This document shows positions 47,876-59,722 of a DNA stretch of 64,000 nt, piece after piece (positions within the stretch are counted from its first letter, which is position 1; each line of letters begins with the position of its first letter). Both the position numbers and the translations under genes were made by a program. This stretch comes from Ailanthus altissimus (lineage: Eukaryota; Streptophyta; Magnoliopsida; Sapindales; Simaroubaceae). Location of the stretch: positions 17,766,501-17,830,500 of the forward strand of contig OX327690.1 of assembly GCA_946807835.1 (NCBI GenBank), in the 5' to 3' direction. The notes under the pieces are model-generated. The model was not told where the DNA came from, did no database searches, and saw only the letters and a list, made by a program, of their open reading frames with translations.

Positions 47876-47999
47876 CATTTTTCAATAAATATTTCCCACA
47901 ATACAAAACTAATGGCCTGAAAAGACAAATTTTTTCCTTCTCCCAAAACGACAGTCAAATCTTATATAAAGCTTGGAAAAAGTTTAAAGAGTTGCTAAA

Positions 48000-48996
48000 T
48001 CTGTGCCCTCACCATGGGTATGAAAATTAGCGCTTGGTTAGCTATTTTTATGAGGGACTCACAATTAGAGAATAGCAATTTGTTGAGATAATGTGTAATA
48101 GGGAGTTTCTTCACAAAGATCTTGAGAAAGCCATAAAATTTCTTAATGACATAGCTGAAAGAGCCCATACATAGATTGTACTTAGCGTTACTGAAAGCAC
48201 AAATAGGTCACGATCTAGTGACATTTTTCATCTTAGGGAAGAAGATAACCTTAAAACCCAGTTGAAGGTCTTAACTAGGGAATTAGAGGTCTTGAAAACC
48301 AAAGATAGAAGGGTCACTCATACGGTTGCTAGAGTTGAGTCACATGATGTTTGTTTTGTGTATGGATGAGCGAAACACTTAGCTTAGGATTGCCCCACTT
48401 ATAGTGAGATGAGAGGGATATATGAGGAACAATGTAATGCCCTATGGATGTAAAAGAAGCCTTATTCACCCTACTCTAAAATCTATAATCCTAGTTGGAG
48501 AAACCACTCAAACTTTAGTTGGAAATCTGATCAACATGCCAACAACCATTGGAAACAATAACAATAAACACCCAAGTCTTATGTTGCACCTCAATATAAT
48601 GCATGACCAACTAAGAGTCCTTTAGAGAATACATTACAAGCATTTATAGAGGCACAAAGTAAGACTAATAAAAAATTTGAAACAATTCTTATATAGGTGG
48701 TAAGCGAAAATAAACAATTCAAGAGTCAAATCACTAAGCTGACTAGTGCCTTAACTGTACAAGAGCGAGGTAAGATTTCATCTCAACCTCAATCTAATCC
48801 AAAATGACAATTTATGGCACAAGCTTCTACTTCTGATGCACAAAATCTCAAAGAAGTCAATGCCATTACTACTCGAAGTGGTAAGATTGTGAGTGAGCCT
48901 CCTTCTTTAACTAACATATCTACGTGTAGTAAAGACGTCCTCTTTAAAAAAGAGGCCATAGAGGAAAAAAGCCCGAAAATAAGTTTTCAATCCTAG
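48000..48996 (+). pseudogene. Athila gag remnant
   Basis: Decayed gag readable in several frames: LTIREQQFVEIMCNREFLHKD-like sequence near 48050, a zinc-knuckle relic CPTYSEMRGIYEEQCNAL at about 48390, then YNPSWRNHSNFSW near 48480. The C-terminal end is VNAITTRSGKIVSEP (48855-48900), a signature of Athila gag. Stops are scattered. Confidence 0.8.
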
Positions 48997-49089
48997 TGTT
49001 TTTTTCTCAAGTTATTTGACCTGTTGAGAAAATTTTAGAAATTTAAGGTGAGATTTTAGAACATTTAAAACAAGTTAAGATTAATCTTC

Positions 49090-49940
49090 TCTTGTTGCAT
49101 TTGATTAAGCAGGTTCCAACTTATGCCAAAGTCATCAAGGATCTATGCACTATCAAAAGAAAACACCATGTAAAGAAAACTGCATTTTTAGAACAGGTAA
49201 GTGCAGTGATTGAACAAAAGACACGACCCAAGTATAAAGACCAAGGATGTCCCATAATCTCTTGCCAAATTAGGACACATGAGTTTGGTCAAGTTTTGTT
49301 AGACTTAGGAGCAAGTGTAAATTTAATGTCTTATTCTATTTACTTATAATTAGGACTTGTTGAGATTAAACCTACATCTGTAGTCTTACAATTAGCTAAC
49401 CAATTAATCAAGAAACCACGGGAAATAGTAAAAGATGTTTTGTTACAAATTGATAAATTTTACTACCCTGTCGATTTTCTTATGTTAGATACTAATTCTG
49501 TGGTTAGCATGGAGTCTAAAATCTCTCTTATTTTAGGAAGACATTTTCTTACCACTGCTAACGCCTTTATTAATTGCAGAAATGGTATAATAAAATTATC
49601 TTTTGGGAATATGACTCTTGAGGTGAATATCTTCTATATTAGTAAGCAACTAAAAGAGGAAGACGAATGCTATCATTTATATATGATAGACACACTTGTA
49701 GCGAATGAAGTTTATAAAAATCATGGCTCTGATTCCTTAAAAAACCTAATTGATTTTGATTTTGAAGAATTGTATTATTCTAATGAAACAACTGATGTGT
49801 TTAGTATTTTTGACTCACGGGATAAAAGACTCGATTTTGACAACCACGCTTTAAAGAGTTGCTGCAAGAGAGGGAGAAACCGAAACCGTCAAACCTTGAG
49901 ACACCACAAGTTGAGCTTTCTCTACTGCCCAAAGGTTTAA
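49090..49940 (+). pseudogene. Athila aspartic protease region
   Basis: 49092-49349 reads VPTYAKVIKDLCTIKRK, then QVLLDLGASVNLMSYSIY. The active-site triad appears as DLGAS where D-[SL]-GAS is normal for this lineage, so the catalytic D is retained. After a stop, 49440-49940 continues with YPVDFLMLDT, LILGRHFLTTANAFINCRNG and KLSFGNMTLEVNIF. The two parts are out of frame with each other. Confidence 0.88.
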
Positions 49941-52040
49941 AACACGCATTCTTGGAACCAGGTGATACATTTCCTATCATTATTTCTTCTAAACTTAATG
50001 CTGAACAAGAGAAAAAATTGATAAAATTATTATAAAAACATAAGTCTGCACTAGGTATTAAAAGTATTTCTCCATTAATATGCTCCTATAGAATTTATTT
50101 AGAGGAAGGTACCCAACCCTGTAGGGACCCACAAAGAAGACTTAATCAAACAATGAAAGAAATAGTGAAGAAAAAAGTCTTGAAACTATTAGATGCATGT
50201 ATAATTTACCCAATTTCTAATAGTCAATGGGTAAGTCCAACTTAAATAGTTCCTAAGAAATCTGGGGTTACTGTTATGGAAAATAAGAATGGGATACTGT
50301 TGTGTGATTTCTATAACACAAACTAACGCAATAGCACGTTATCGCAATAAGTAATATATGATAAGTAGAGTGTCGATCCCACGAGGAATTGTTATTATTA
50401 CTTGCTAAATACTAAAATTGTGTCCTCCTACTCTTATTCAAGCTATTGACAATTTAATGGTTTTGATATTTAAACTAACTAACCAAGAAATAATAATAAT
50501 TACAAGAATTGAGCAAAGAGAGAAAACGTGATAGCACAAATACTCAAATGCCTAGGATTACAATAATCCCTCAATACTTCACTTGAATTTAACTACTCCC
50601 CCTAAAACTATCAATATGAATGTTAACCAAGAACTGTAATATCCTCACAAGCCTCTTCTGGTGGTCAAGTGAGTATATCTTATTCAATCAATTATCTATA
50701 TTCCTACGATAATCAAATTGAAATAAGATTCATTAAGTTCAAATTCTCTAAATGGTCATATATGTCATATGAGTATATTTATATCTTATATGAAACTCAT
50801 GCTTTTACACAATGATCATATATTAATTTATCCATGGCCAATACAAAATTTCCTTTTTCAAGTTCATTAAGGTTCTCAAATCAATCTAATACATTGTCAT
50901 GTAATTAAAAGCATTAAGCATAGAACAAATTGAACAATTCAATACCAATATCACAGATAAGGGAAAATAATTAATCCAACCTACATATGAGTTCACATTG
51001 TAATTCTAACAATAAAACTTAGTTCACAATTGAAAAAATAAGTTTAGAGTATCTAACAACATCATTATACATGTTGAATCAACAACAAATACGAAATTAA
51101 AGAGAAGAAGAAATTTCCCTTGATGCAATTGTGATGTTCTTCCTCCAAAATGCATACATTCTTCTCTTTCCTCTTGTTATTCATTCTTACTTTCAAGACC
51201 CAAATAAAGTCTTTATTTTTATGCTCTCTACTGCCCAACTCCTCTTGGCTCAACAATGGGCGTTTATATAGGTTTAGAGTTTCAAAAAGAGGACAAATAT
51301 GCCCTTAAAGAGTGCCCAAAATTCAGTGTCGCGGCATTCGTGTTCAATGCTGCGGCGTAGAGCTTCTGGAATGGAAGCCCTGGCCAATGCCCCAACGCTC
51401 AAACTGAATGCCCCAGCATTGCACTGTAGCACTGTTTACATTTTTAGCATTTTAGTCCCTTCTAGGATTCTCATCTCAAATAGCTCCTTTTGCATCCGGG
51501 TTTTGGTGTTTTTTTCCCCGATAGTGATTAAACTTATAAAGCAACATTAATATGTATAAATAGCCAAATTATTGGGATAAATTGAACAAACACCAAGTTT
51601 ATGAGGATAAAATATTTTATGTAATTACGTCCTATCAGATACCTATTCCAACTAGGGTAGTAAGCGGATGACGAATATGCATTGATTATAAAAAATTGAA
51701 CACGACCACGAGAAAAGACTATTTTTCATTGCCTTTTATTGACCAACTCAAGGCCACCATGAATTACACTACTACTGAAAAAGACCTATTAACTGTTATT
51801 TTTGCCTTAGATAAATTCCGTTCTTATTTGATTGGTTCACCTATTATTATTTTTATTGACCATGCGGCCCTTAAATACTTCCTTTCTAAGAAAGATACTA
51901 AAGCTTGTTTAATTAGGTGGGTTCTTCTTTTGCAAGAATTTGATCTAACCATTAAAGACAAGAAGGGCATCAAAAATATTGTTGCTGATCATTTATCCTG
52001 CCTTGAGTTCACCGATTCCACTGATGTCTTACCTATTTGA
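49941..52040 (+). pseudogene. Athila RT-RNase H with internal in-frame deletion, split by a solo LTR
   Basis: The RT start is readable at 49990-50297 (ICSYRIYLEEGTQP, VLKLLDACIIYPISNSQWV, PKKSGVTV). A solo LTR (50298-51637) interrupts after the codons for NKNGI. The flank continues [18 protein letters not shown] and [15 protein letters not shown], then passes in one open frame straight to the RNase H sequence [20 protein letters not shown]. Roughly 300 RT residues, including the catalytic DD motif, are missing without loss of frame (open from 51696 to 52040). RNase H retains [14 protein letters not shown] and [11 protein letters not shown]. Confidence 0.87.
50298..51637 (-). mobile_element. 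Solo LTR (second copy of the 16614-17977 family), minus orientation
   Basis: 1340 bp, TG...CA, with perfect target duplication GATAC (50293-50297 and 51638-51642). Similar along its length to 16614-17977 (start tgttgtgt...ataacacaaactaacgca; end attacg.cctatca). On the minus strand: TATATAAA at about 51263-51270 and a GC-rich block at 51315-51425 upstream of it. Non-coding. Confidence 0.92.
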
Positions 52041-52059
52041 GATGATTTCTCTGATGAAC

Positions 52060-53362
52060 ATCTTTTCACTATAAACAAATACCTTTGTACGCACATATCG
52101 TAAATTATTTGGTTTGTTGTGAACTTCCATCTAACTGGAGTGCACAAGATAAGCATAAGTTCTTGGTTGAGGTACGTAATTTTAATTAGGATGATTCATA
52201 TCTTTTCAAATACTGCCCTGACCAAATAATGAGACGTTGCATTCTTGAAAGTGAAGTTTCTAATGTCTTAAACTTTCATCATAGTGCAACTTGTGGCGGT
52301 CATTTTTCTATGAAAAAAACAGCTGCAAAAATTTTACAGTTTGGTATTTACTGGTTTACTTTGTTCAAAGACACTAATAATTTTTGTCGTTCTTGTGAAA
52401 GATGTCAAATGTTAGGTACTCTATCTCGAAGACATATAATGCCTCTTAACCTTATTCTTGTTATTGAGATATTTGATTGTTGGGGTATCGATCTTATGGG
52501 TTATTTTCCCTCATCTTTTGGCTATCTTTACATCCTTCTAACTGTTGACTATGTATCAAAATAGGTGGAGGCTGTAGCTTGTCATACATTAATACAACTG
52601 TGGTAAAATTCTTAAAAGAAAATGTGTTATCTAGGTATGATACGCCACATGTCATCATTAGTAACCAAAAAATATATTTCTGTAACCGTTCTTTTAAAAT
52701 TTTAATGCGTAGGTATGTTGTTCTTCACAAATTTTTCATTACATACCATCCACAGAAAAATGGACAAGCCGAGCTAGCAAATATAGAATTTAAACAAATT
52801 TTGGAAAAGACAGTTAACTCAAATCGCAAAGATTGGTCTCTATGCCTTTCTGATGCATTATGGGCATATCGTACTGCATACAAAACCATCTTAAAAATTT
52901 CTCTATACCGACTTATTTATGAGAAAGCTTGCCAATTACCTGTTAAGTTAAAGCATAAAGCTTACTGACTTTAATTTGAGTGCTGCAGGTCTTTAGAGAA
53001 AGTTACAATTGTCAAAAATAGAAGAGCTATTAAATGATGCATATGACAACTCCAGGATTTACAAAGCTAAAATGAAAGCAGCTCATGACAAACAGATCTC
53101 AAAGAAACACTTCGAGTTAAATCAACTAGCTTATCTTTATGATTCTCGATTACATTTATACCTTGGAAAGTTGAGATCTCGATGGACTGGTCCATTTATA
53201 GTAAGACACGTTTTTCTTAATGGTGTTGTCGAAATTGAAGACCTCACTAATAGGCAAAATTTCAAAGTGAATGGACAGCGGCTAAAAAGCTATATGGAAA
53301 AGGTAGACCACTCTATGTACCTAGACGAGATCCCTCTTATGGATCCTGTCTATCATGCTTGA
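52060..53362 (+). pseudogene. Athila integrase remnant
   Basis: The zinc-binding N-domain is well kept (HHSATCGGHFSMKKTAAKI, then CRSCERCQMLG). The core begins CWGIDLMGYFPSSFGYLY (catalytic D present) and continues TPHVIISNQKIYFCN, where the second catalytic D of the usual SDGG block is lost. It then reads YHPQKNGQAELANIEFKQIL (catalytic E position kept) and DALWAYRTAYKT. The C-terminal part (LHLYLGKLRSRWTGPFIV, then VNGQRLKSYM) is open at 53009-53362. Four open stretches (52229-52564, 52579-52968, 53009-53362) are separated by single stops or shifts, so decay is only moderate. Confidence 0.9.
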
Positions 53363-53689
53363 TCAGGTTCAATTTATTTGTACCATATTTTATATTTTGT
53401 CTATATTTTATCTTTTGATTTTTTAATTTTTTTTTCTTTTTTTTCTCTTCAATGTGATTTTATTTCCTAGTCAAATGGCGAATACGGTATTCCGTGACTA
53501 TTAAAGTCAGTTTCTCAATTCCCTAAAAATGTCCCTCAAATTGTGCATTCATCTCTTTTTTTCTTTTAAAATGGATCAAATTCTTACCAATCTTAAAAAA
53601 TGCTTCCTTTCATTGCCTCAAAATGCTCTACTTAAGATTTACACAGCACGGTGTGAAAGACTAAGGCTATTAATGTTGATTATTTAGTG

Positions 53690-54035
53690 AGTCTGCAAAT
53701 GATTTTGTTTCTTTTATGCCTAGTCTTAGAAGAAGCTCTTATACCAAAAGGCGAAGAGCAAAAAGGTTATAAGTCTGTCATAAATGTGCTCGATGGAATT
53801 GTAACCGGAGTTGTCGTTCTTTAAGATATGCATCTAGAAATTGAGAAGATAAAATTCAGTTCATTAATGATGGACTGAGTAAGGAGTCTTTGTATGATAT
53901 CCTATTGACTCTTGAGACGTATCCTTGTAGGTTCATGCAACGTGAACTTCTCGATTTATGGAATAAATTCAAAAATGAACATCAACGGTATAGTCTTAGA
54001 AATTTGACTTTAAAAGACCTGTTTGCCAATTTATA
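53690..54035 (+). pseudogene. Unidentified basic/cysteine 3' reading frame
   Basis: After pol, the frames read MPSLRRSSYTKRRRAKRL, then CHKCARWNCNRSCRSLRYA, then (54030 end) INDGLSKESLYDILLTLETY, MQRELLDLWNKFKNEHQR and LRNLTLKDLFANL, with two stops and one shift. The long arginine/lysine run, the CxxC-x4-CxxxC cluster and the acidic-helical tail look like a real former protein. I do not recognise the family. It lies where Athila-group elements may carry an extra 3' frame. Confidence 0.55.
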
Positions 54036-54344
54036 AGAGAATTAGAAGGGAAAGATGTGAGCCACAATCACAACTACCTATAAATACATGTGTTTTAATT
54101 TTAATTGTTTTATTATTTTATTATTTTATTTTATAAATAGTAAAGCTACTCATATAGATATCTAAAATTCAAATCTTTTGGTTAAATAATGCATGTAGGT
54201 CATTATCTTTAAATTTTTGTGTTTTATTTTTAAATCTATTTTGACAAACTGTCGGGTTACCAAAATCGTTGTTATCATTTGGTTCTCTATAAATACAGCA
54301 CCTCATTTTATTCATTTTCATATATTGAGATAAATGTGAGTGTA

Positions 54345-56427
54345 GATATAGAGGAAACCTCAGTTCGACAATTCTGAAATATATGTATAATTTGTGGATC
54401 TAGTCATGGGGAAAATAAAATATTTGTAGAGACAGCAAACAATTTAGGAAAAGTATTAGCTGCAAGAAAAATCTATTTGATTTATGGATGGGGTAGTGAT
54501 AAGGGCAAATTTATCATATATTTTCTCATGTTTTTATTATTGATAATTTATGCTTTTATGAGAATAGATGGCTAATTATGTACTTTATTGTTATTTATAG
54601 GGACTTGAACGAAATTTAAAGAAATAATGCAAAAGGAGCGAAAACAGTGACTAAAATGCAAAGTTTTTAAAATAGGTGTTCATCGCCCCAACGCCACGAG
54701 GATTGTAGCCCCAGCCCTAGAATAGTGACCGAAATACGAAATACGACCTATTGAAGTTGCATCTGGTGCCCTAACGCCAAACCTTTATCGCTTCAGCGAC
54801 GAGACAGCTTCCCAGCGCTATCAATCCACCGCTCCAGCGGTAAAGCCTTTTTCATGCGTCGCCCCAGCGATAACTGCATAGCGCCCCAGTGGTATCGCGA
54901 GTCCTAGTCCGACGAGAATTGAGATTTTCAAGCTCATATCAATCCCTATAAAAAGCCACTCGTTCCCAGCCTTTAAGAATCAATCCAAGACGACCCAAGA
55001 GCACCAAGAATACAGAGCACGAGTCTTGGAGAGCAATAGGAGTTTAATTGAAGCAACTTTAGAGAGAGATTCAAGGCGTTCTTCGGCATCAAGAGATCTT
55101 AGGCAGCGCAATTAAGAGCAATTCGACGTCTATATCAGTTTGCTATTGATTGTATCATAATTTATTATTATTTTTACTGCTGTTCTCTTATAGCTATGAG
55201 CTAAACTTATTTTCTAGGGTTAATACTTGAACTCAGTATGTGTGCTTAATTGCCATATCTTTAGAATATTTAATAAACTTAGTTCTTTGATATTCAAATT
55301 ACTTGTGTTTAATGCTTCAATATATCTGGCCAATATATGGTGAATGAGTTGGTTGGTAATATTTTGATAAACTAGGAAGAGGAATCATAATATTTAGACC
55401 TAGGTAATTTGATGCATGATTGTAGAGTAACATTCAACGTTGCATATGCAAGTTTCAATTTAGGATAGGAATATACCTAATTGGCATGTATGATCAATAA
55501 GACCTAATCTTAATGAATCTTAATTTATTACAAGTACCATAGGAATATAGGTATTTGATAAATTAAGGTATACTTGCATGACCTTGAAAGAGGCTTGTGA
55601 ATACATTAGTGTCTTGATTAATAACAAAGACTAAGGGAGTTAAATATTAGAAGAGTAATCATTAGAAAACATATTGAAGGATAGTATTAATCCTAGGTTT
55701 TCTCTATATTACTATCACTTAAATCTTGTTGCATTGTATTTTTATTTTTTATATTGTCTACATTCATTCTTAGATTTTTATTTATCTGAATAATTATTAG
55801 GAAGATATCATTTTAGTAATTGGTTAAAATGAAAAAATTATCCCTGTGGGTTCGACATCCGACTTATTTAATCTCTTTATTACTTGCATACGATAGTGTA
55901 TACTTGTACTTAATTTAAGATATAGAAATATCGCATCAGGTAGCCTTGGGTTAATGGGGTGTGTTTCAACAGCTGTACATTTAGGAGGAAGTCAAGTTTT
56001 AGGTATTATTCTTACTGCTTTAGCCATGGAAAACCTGACTTAGAAAACAATAAAGAAAGAATTACGAGTCTCATCTATGCATAAACATATAGCTAGAATG
56101 CTTTACAATGTAAATGCTGTTATTGCTTTACCAGGTGGTTTTGGTACCTTGGAAGAAATTTTTTAAATTACCTCTTAGACCTAGCTGAATATCCACCAAA
56201 AACCCATAGGCTTGTTGAATGTTAATAACTATTTTGATTGCTTACTCTGTTTTCTTGATCAAGCCGTGGAACAGAATTTTATTTCACATTCGGCGCGATA
56301 AATCCTCATTTTTGCTACCAATGCAGATGAATTAATTGACAAATTATAGGCAGTACCTACATACCTGACCCAGCAATAACTCGAATCGATTAGTCAGTGG
56401 GCCTTAACAAGCAAAAATTGGATCTGA
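54345..56427 (+). pseudogene. LONELY GUY-type cytokinin riboside 5'-monophosphate phosphoribohydrolase pseudogene, split by a solo LTR
   Basis: Intact LOG enzymes release active cytokinin bases from their nucleotides. Here 54345-54496 reads DIEETSVRQF, a stop, then ICIICGSSHGENKIFVETAN and VLAARKIYLIYGWG. After the LTR, from 55944, it continues LGLMGCVSTAVHLGGSQVLG, SSMHKHIARMLYNVNAVIAL and PGGFGTLEEIF (PGGxGT motif at 56131-56148). The tail reads [33 protein letters not shown] and ATNADELIDKL. Joining at the GGTAG duplication restores the codons exactly. At least seven stops make it dead. No introns are seen where LOG genes normally have several, so it is most likely a retrocopy. A TATAAATA lies at about 54291. 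Confidence 0.9.
54497..55938 (+). mobile_element. Solo LTR inside the LOG pseudogene
   Basis: tgataagggcaaattt...atatcgcatca, 1442 bp, with perfect duplication GGTAG (54492-54496 and 55939-55943). Close relative of 59883-61292. AGCGC/GCGCCCC block at 54668-54903, TATAAAAA at 54947-54954. No coding sequence. Confidence 0.95.
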
Positions 56428-56576
56428 CACTTTGTTTGTAAATTTTTCTTTGTTTTATTTATTTATCAGCATCATTATTTTAGTTTATATTTGCTTAAGT
56501 ATCTCTCAAGTTTGTTTCTTTTGAATAACTGATGTTTCAAGTAATTTCTCATATACTTTATCTCTTTCTATTTAAA

Positions 56577-57560
56577 TATTGAGGACAATGTTTCATCTGG
56601 TTTGGGGGAAGGATAGTAGACATAAATTATATTTTGCATTAAATTTTTTTTTTAAAAAAAGATAATGGGATCCAACATTTGATTAAAATGACAGAGTAAA
56701 TAACTCATTCTTGAACTCTTGAGACGCATTCTAGGTCAAATTAAAATGACAGAGTAAGGAGTTTTATTTCTAACTTTTGAAACACATTTGAACTAACTTA
56801 TTGTTATTTTTCATGTATTATTGTTTATTACTTGTAATCTTTGGTAATTCTTGTATAAAGAAATTTACTTTTCTACTTAGGTATGATTTCAAAATTATTT
56901 GAATTGAGTCACTATTTCTATTTAAGTTACTAAATAATGACTTCCGAAATATTTTTGAGCACAATGCTAAACCTTATGATAAAATGGATGATTCAATTTA
57001 TATAACCAAGAGAATTCTTATGTTTAAGTATATATTTTTCTAATCTCACATATCTTTAGTAAGTGGAAAGGTTAAGAAAACAGTTTACAAACTTTTGTTG
57101 ATCTTTTGAATTAGTTAGTTTTTGTTTAGATTTGATATTATTTGAATTAAAGAATAAGTTGGTTGCATAGTTGAAGGACGATTTAAAGTGAATCTCCAAA
57201 TTGTATATAATATATTTTGGTGAGAAACTATTTTTTTTTTTATGTTGTAATGCTTCCTTGTATCCTTAAAAAAAATTAAAAAGAATGAAAAGAAAAAAAA
57301 AGGATAGAAGAATCAATTCAGTTTAATAAAGTCTTCATTCAATTTTAGAAGAGAAATATTTTGTAAGGTAGTTTTCTCACCAAGCTATATTTGTATTATT
57401 CTCATAAGATAATTGAAGTCCTAAAGTTGGTGCATGTCAAGAATGATTGATTTCTAAAACGATTAATTTTTCTATCTTTGGATCAATGTTAGTTTATATA
57501 TCTGTCCTTAAAATTGACTTTTTCTTGAGTGCTTAACTGTTTTCTAATTCCATAAGAGAA
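56577..57560 (+). other. Athila-type 3' end and untranslated tail
   Basis: attgaggacaatgtttcat followed by gtttgggggaagg is the purine-rich 3' signature typical of Athila-group elements. The ~950 bases after it are AT-rich with long A/T runs (57224-57245, 57268-57302) and no gene. Where the 3' LTR should start I find no sequence matching the 5' LTR. Confidence 0.6.
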
Positions 57561-57589
57561 ATCCTAACCTGAGCTATCTTACTCTATTA

Positions 57590-58165
57590 ATAGATTAAGG
57601 CCATGACAAGTCTATCTATAAAACATTAGGCAGCTTGCAAAAACAATCCTGAGATATCTGCAGTACACTAAAGAGTAGGGCTTGGAGTTCACTTCATTTG
57701 GAAATCTTATTCTCACTGGTTTAATGCAAATTGAGGATGTGACCTTGATGACAGACGATCAGTTGGAGGTTATTGTGTTTACTTGAGAATAAATCTAGTA
57801 GCATGGTTATCCAAGAAGCAGCAAGTTGTGGCCAGGTCCAATACAGAATTAGAATATAGGTTCTTAGCTCAAGTATGTACAGAGATAATATGGATCAAAT
57901 CTCTTCTTCATAGATTGAATATAACATTTACTGCCACACCAACTATTTGGTGTGACAATCTTAGTGCCACTGTCTTTGTTGTCAATCCTATGTTTTATAC
58001 CAGAACAAAACACATAGAACTTGATATTTATTTTATCCGAGTAAAGGTAAAGGTTGGGATTATAAAGATTGGCCATATACGAAGCAAAGATCAAGTATCA
58101 GACATATTTATAAAGCCATTATCCTTTGGATAGTTTGCACACTTCAGAGACAAACTCGATTTTTC
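57590..58165 (+). pseudogene. copia RNase H remnant
   Basis: Decayed lead-in (for example GVHF and DDRRSVGGYCVYLRINLVAW across a frame shift), then a 116-residue open stretch at 57783-58133: WLSKKQQVVARSNTELEYRF, EIIWIKSLLHRLNI, TIWCDNLSATVFVVN, RTKHIELDIYFIRV and DQVSDIFIKPLSFG, the full C-terminal half of a copia RNase H. The catalytic TEAEY is TELEY. The rest of the polyprotein is missing upstream, where Athila-like sequence lies, so this is a 5'-truncated element. Confidence 0.88.
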
Positions 58166-58172
58166 TCTTAGA

Positions 58173-58545
58173 ATGTTGATTTTTGTGGGTGAAAGAGCAA
58201 GGAATAAATCAAAACCATTGATTATGTTGCAAATATAAATTATAATGATGGATGTGAAACACTTTTAGTTTTTCCATTCCCGCCAAATTTACAATTACAT
58301 AGACAACTAAGTTAAGCTTCATTTGAATTGGCCGAATTGTAACAAACTCAAGTACAAATTCGAGACTCTATACAATAATCATTTCAAGCCTTTGAAGCAA
58401 TAATATTCACAACATAAAATTTTCTCTACATTTTCATTTTCTCTGCATTTTCATTTTCTTTGAAAACTTTGCGAGCAACCAAACAGAAACGTTCACACTC
58501 TTTAACTGTCATTAGTTTGTTTAGACAAAGAAGCAGAAGGAACTA
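58173..58545 (+). repeat. Probable 3' LTR of the truncated copia element
   Basis: tgttgatttttgtgggtgaaaga follows the RNase H and a weak purine tract, as a copia 3' LTR would. A near-tandem cattttc repeat lies at 58430-58460. The right edge is a guess because no second copy is in the window. Confidence 0.5.
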
Positions 58546-58599
58546 TTTAATTTTCGTTTTAACCTTTGTAATTTATAATCTATCTTATCGTGTTTTCTC

Positions 58600-58919
58600 A
58601 AAATATGGCTTCTGACTTTACTATAAAGGACATAGACGTGTTACACATCTATGATCTTGTAAGGTACAAAATCCATCTTCTGAAGAAAAATCGAAAGGGT
58701 AAACTTCAAAGCATAAACACGGTTCAAGAGTACACTTGTCTTAATAATTGTGGGAGAAAGTTTTTGCTACTTTTTTTTAGGTTATTTTTTGAATGATTTT
58801 TAAATCTTGAAAACTTAATAATTTCTGATGACATATGTCTAGATATGATGTCTTGGACGCATTGCGATTATATTCGAAGAACATTGTAACTTTTAATGTG
58901 AAAATTACAATAGAGAACT
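58600..58919 (+). pseudogene. TFIIE-alpha gene fragment, 5' part (continues at 63479)
   Basis: TFIIE-alpha is the large subunit of general transcription factor TFIIE. 58603-58759 reads LHIYDLVRYKIHLLKK, then NTVQEYTCLNNCGRK, the start of its zinc-ribbon domain. A GT-AG intron (58760-58842, 83 bp) follows. The next exon gives YDVLDALRLYS and, after a one-base shift, CENYNREL. A minus-strand copia LTR then breaks it at 58920; the flank at about 63479 continues LVVESDKLAT. The retained intron shows a genomic fragment, not a retrocopy. Zinc-ribbon cysteines are disturbed (CLNNC for CPNC; CENY for CENC), so it is non-functional. Confidence 0.82.
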
Positions 58920-59722
58920 TGTTAGGGGAATCACATTTCTTCTCGTGAGATTAGGTTAAAGCGAAAAATTTAAATTAAGTTTAATCTCAAACTCTAACCT
59001 CTTTACGCAGCGAAATAACCTATATATTAATCAAAATAGCAAGATTTCAATGTAGAAAATAAATAGTACAATGCAATCACTTACATGGTTCAGTCAATTG
59101 CTTATGTCCACGGTGGATTTAAGGATCCTATCCTCTCTTATTAACTACATACATATTTTACAAGGAAAACCTAATAAAGAACCTTCAAAAGGACCTAATT
59201 TAGTATACCCTAACTCCACCATGAGCAATGTACACCCAAACGACGGTTCCACCCTAACATACATAAGTACTTAGTGTCTAGCCAGTTCTTTCCTTCTTTT
59301 ATAGTCTCTCTTAATGTTTGATCTTAACTAAATGGTTTACAAGTATTTAAATAGGGTTAATTTTGTGCCTACTAATCCTATTCCTTATTAGGGTAAGAGT
59401 TCATTTATTTTAAAAGTTCTAAACTTCCTAAAACTCAAAATTCGAATTAAAAATAAGCTTTTTCTTGTTCTGGCGCTGCAGTGCTGGAGTACTGATCTGA
59501 GCACCACAACCCTCAGCTTTGGGTGCCGTGGAGTTGGCCCCTGTTTCCAGCTCTGCATTTTTCCTCGCTTTCTTCACGTCTTCAAGTCCTATTTTGCTTC
59601 TCCCTTCATGTCTCACACGTCCTAAACTTCCCCATACGTTTTAGACTTTTTGTGACTCTCTTCTTTGATATTCATCTCAATTCTTGTTCAAACAAGATTG
59701 TTGAATCACCAAATCTCCAATA
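58920..59722 (-). repeat. 3' LTR (left copy) of the copia element in TFIIE-alpha
   Basis: tgttaggggaatcac...tctccaata, matching 62596-63478. Minus-strand TATTTAAATA at 59344-59353, with a GC-rich gcgctgcagtgctgg block at 59468-59535. Confidence 0.85.

Larger units (their letters stand above)
46390..57560 (+). mobile_element. Athila-like Ty3/gypsy element with captured or inserted LOG pseudogene
   Basis: Order: probable 5' LTR, primer-binding site (ttggcgccaag), gag ending with the AITTRSGK motif, aspartic protease, truncated RT, RNase H, integrase, a short 3' reading frame, a LOG pseudogene, and an Athila-type end (attgaggacaatgtttcat...gtttgggggaa, about 56577-56611). No matching 3' LTR is seen before copia sequence begins at 57590. 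It carries the solo LTRs 50298-51637 and 54497-55938. Boundaries are approximate. Confidence 0.8.

Noticed and set aside
54345..56427. A functional LOG gene with an intron at 54497-55938
   Set aside because: The interrupting sequence is an LTR with a GGTAG duplication and TG...CA ends. Several further stops remain in the coding part.
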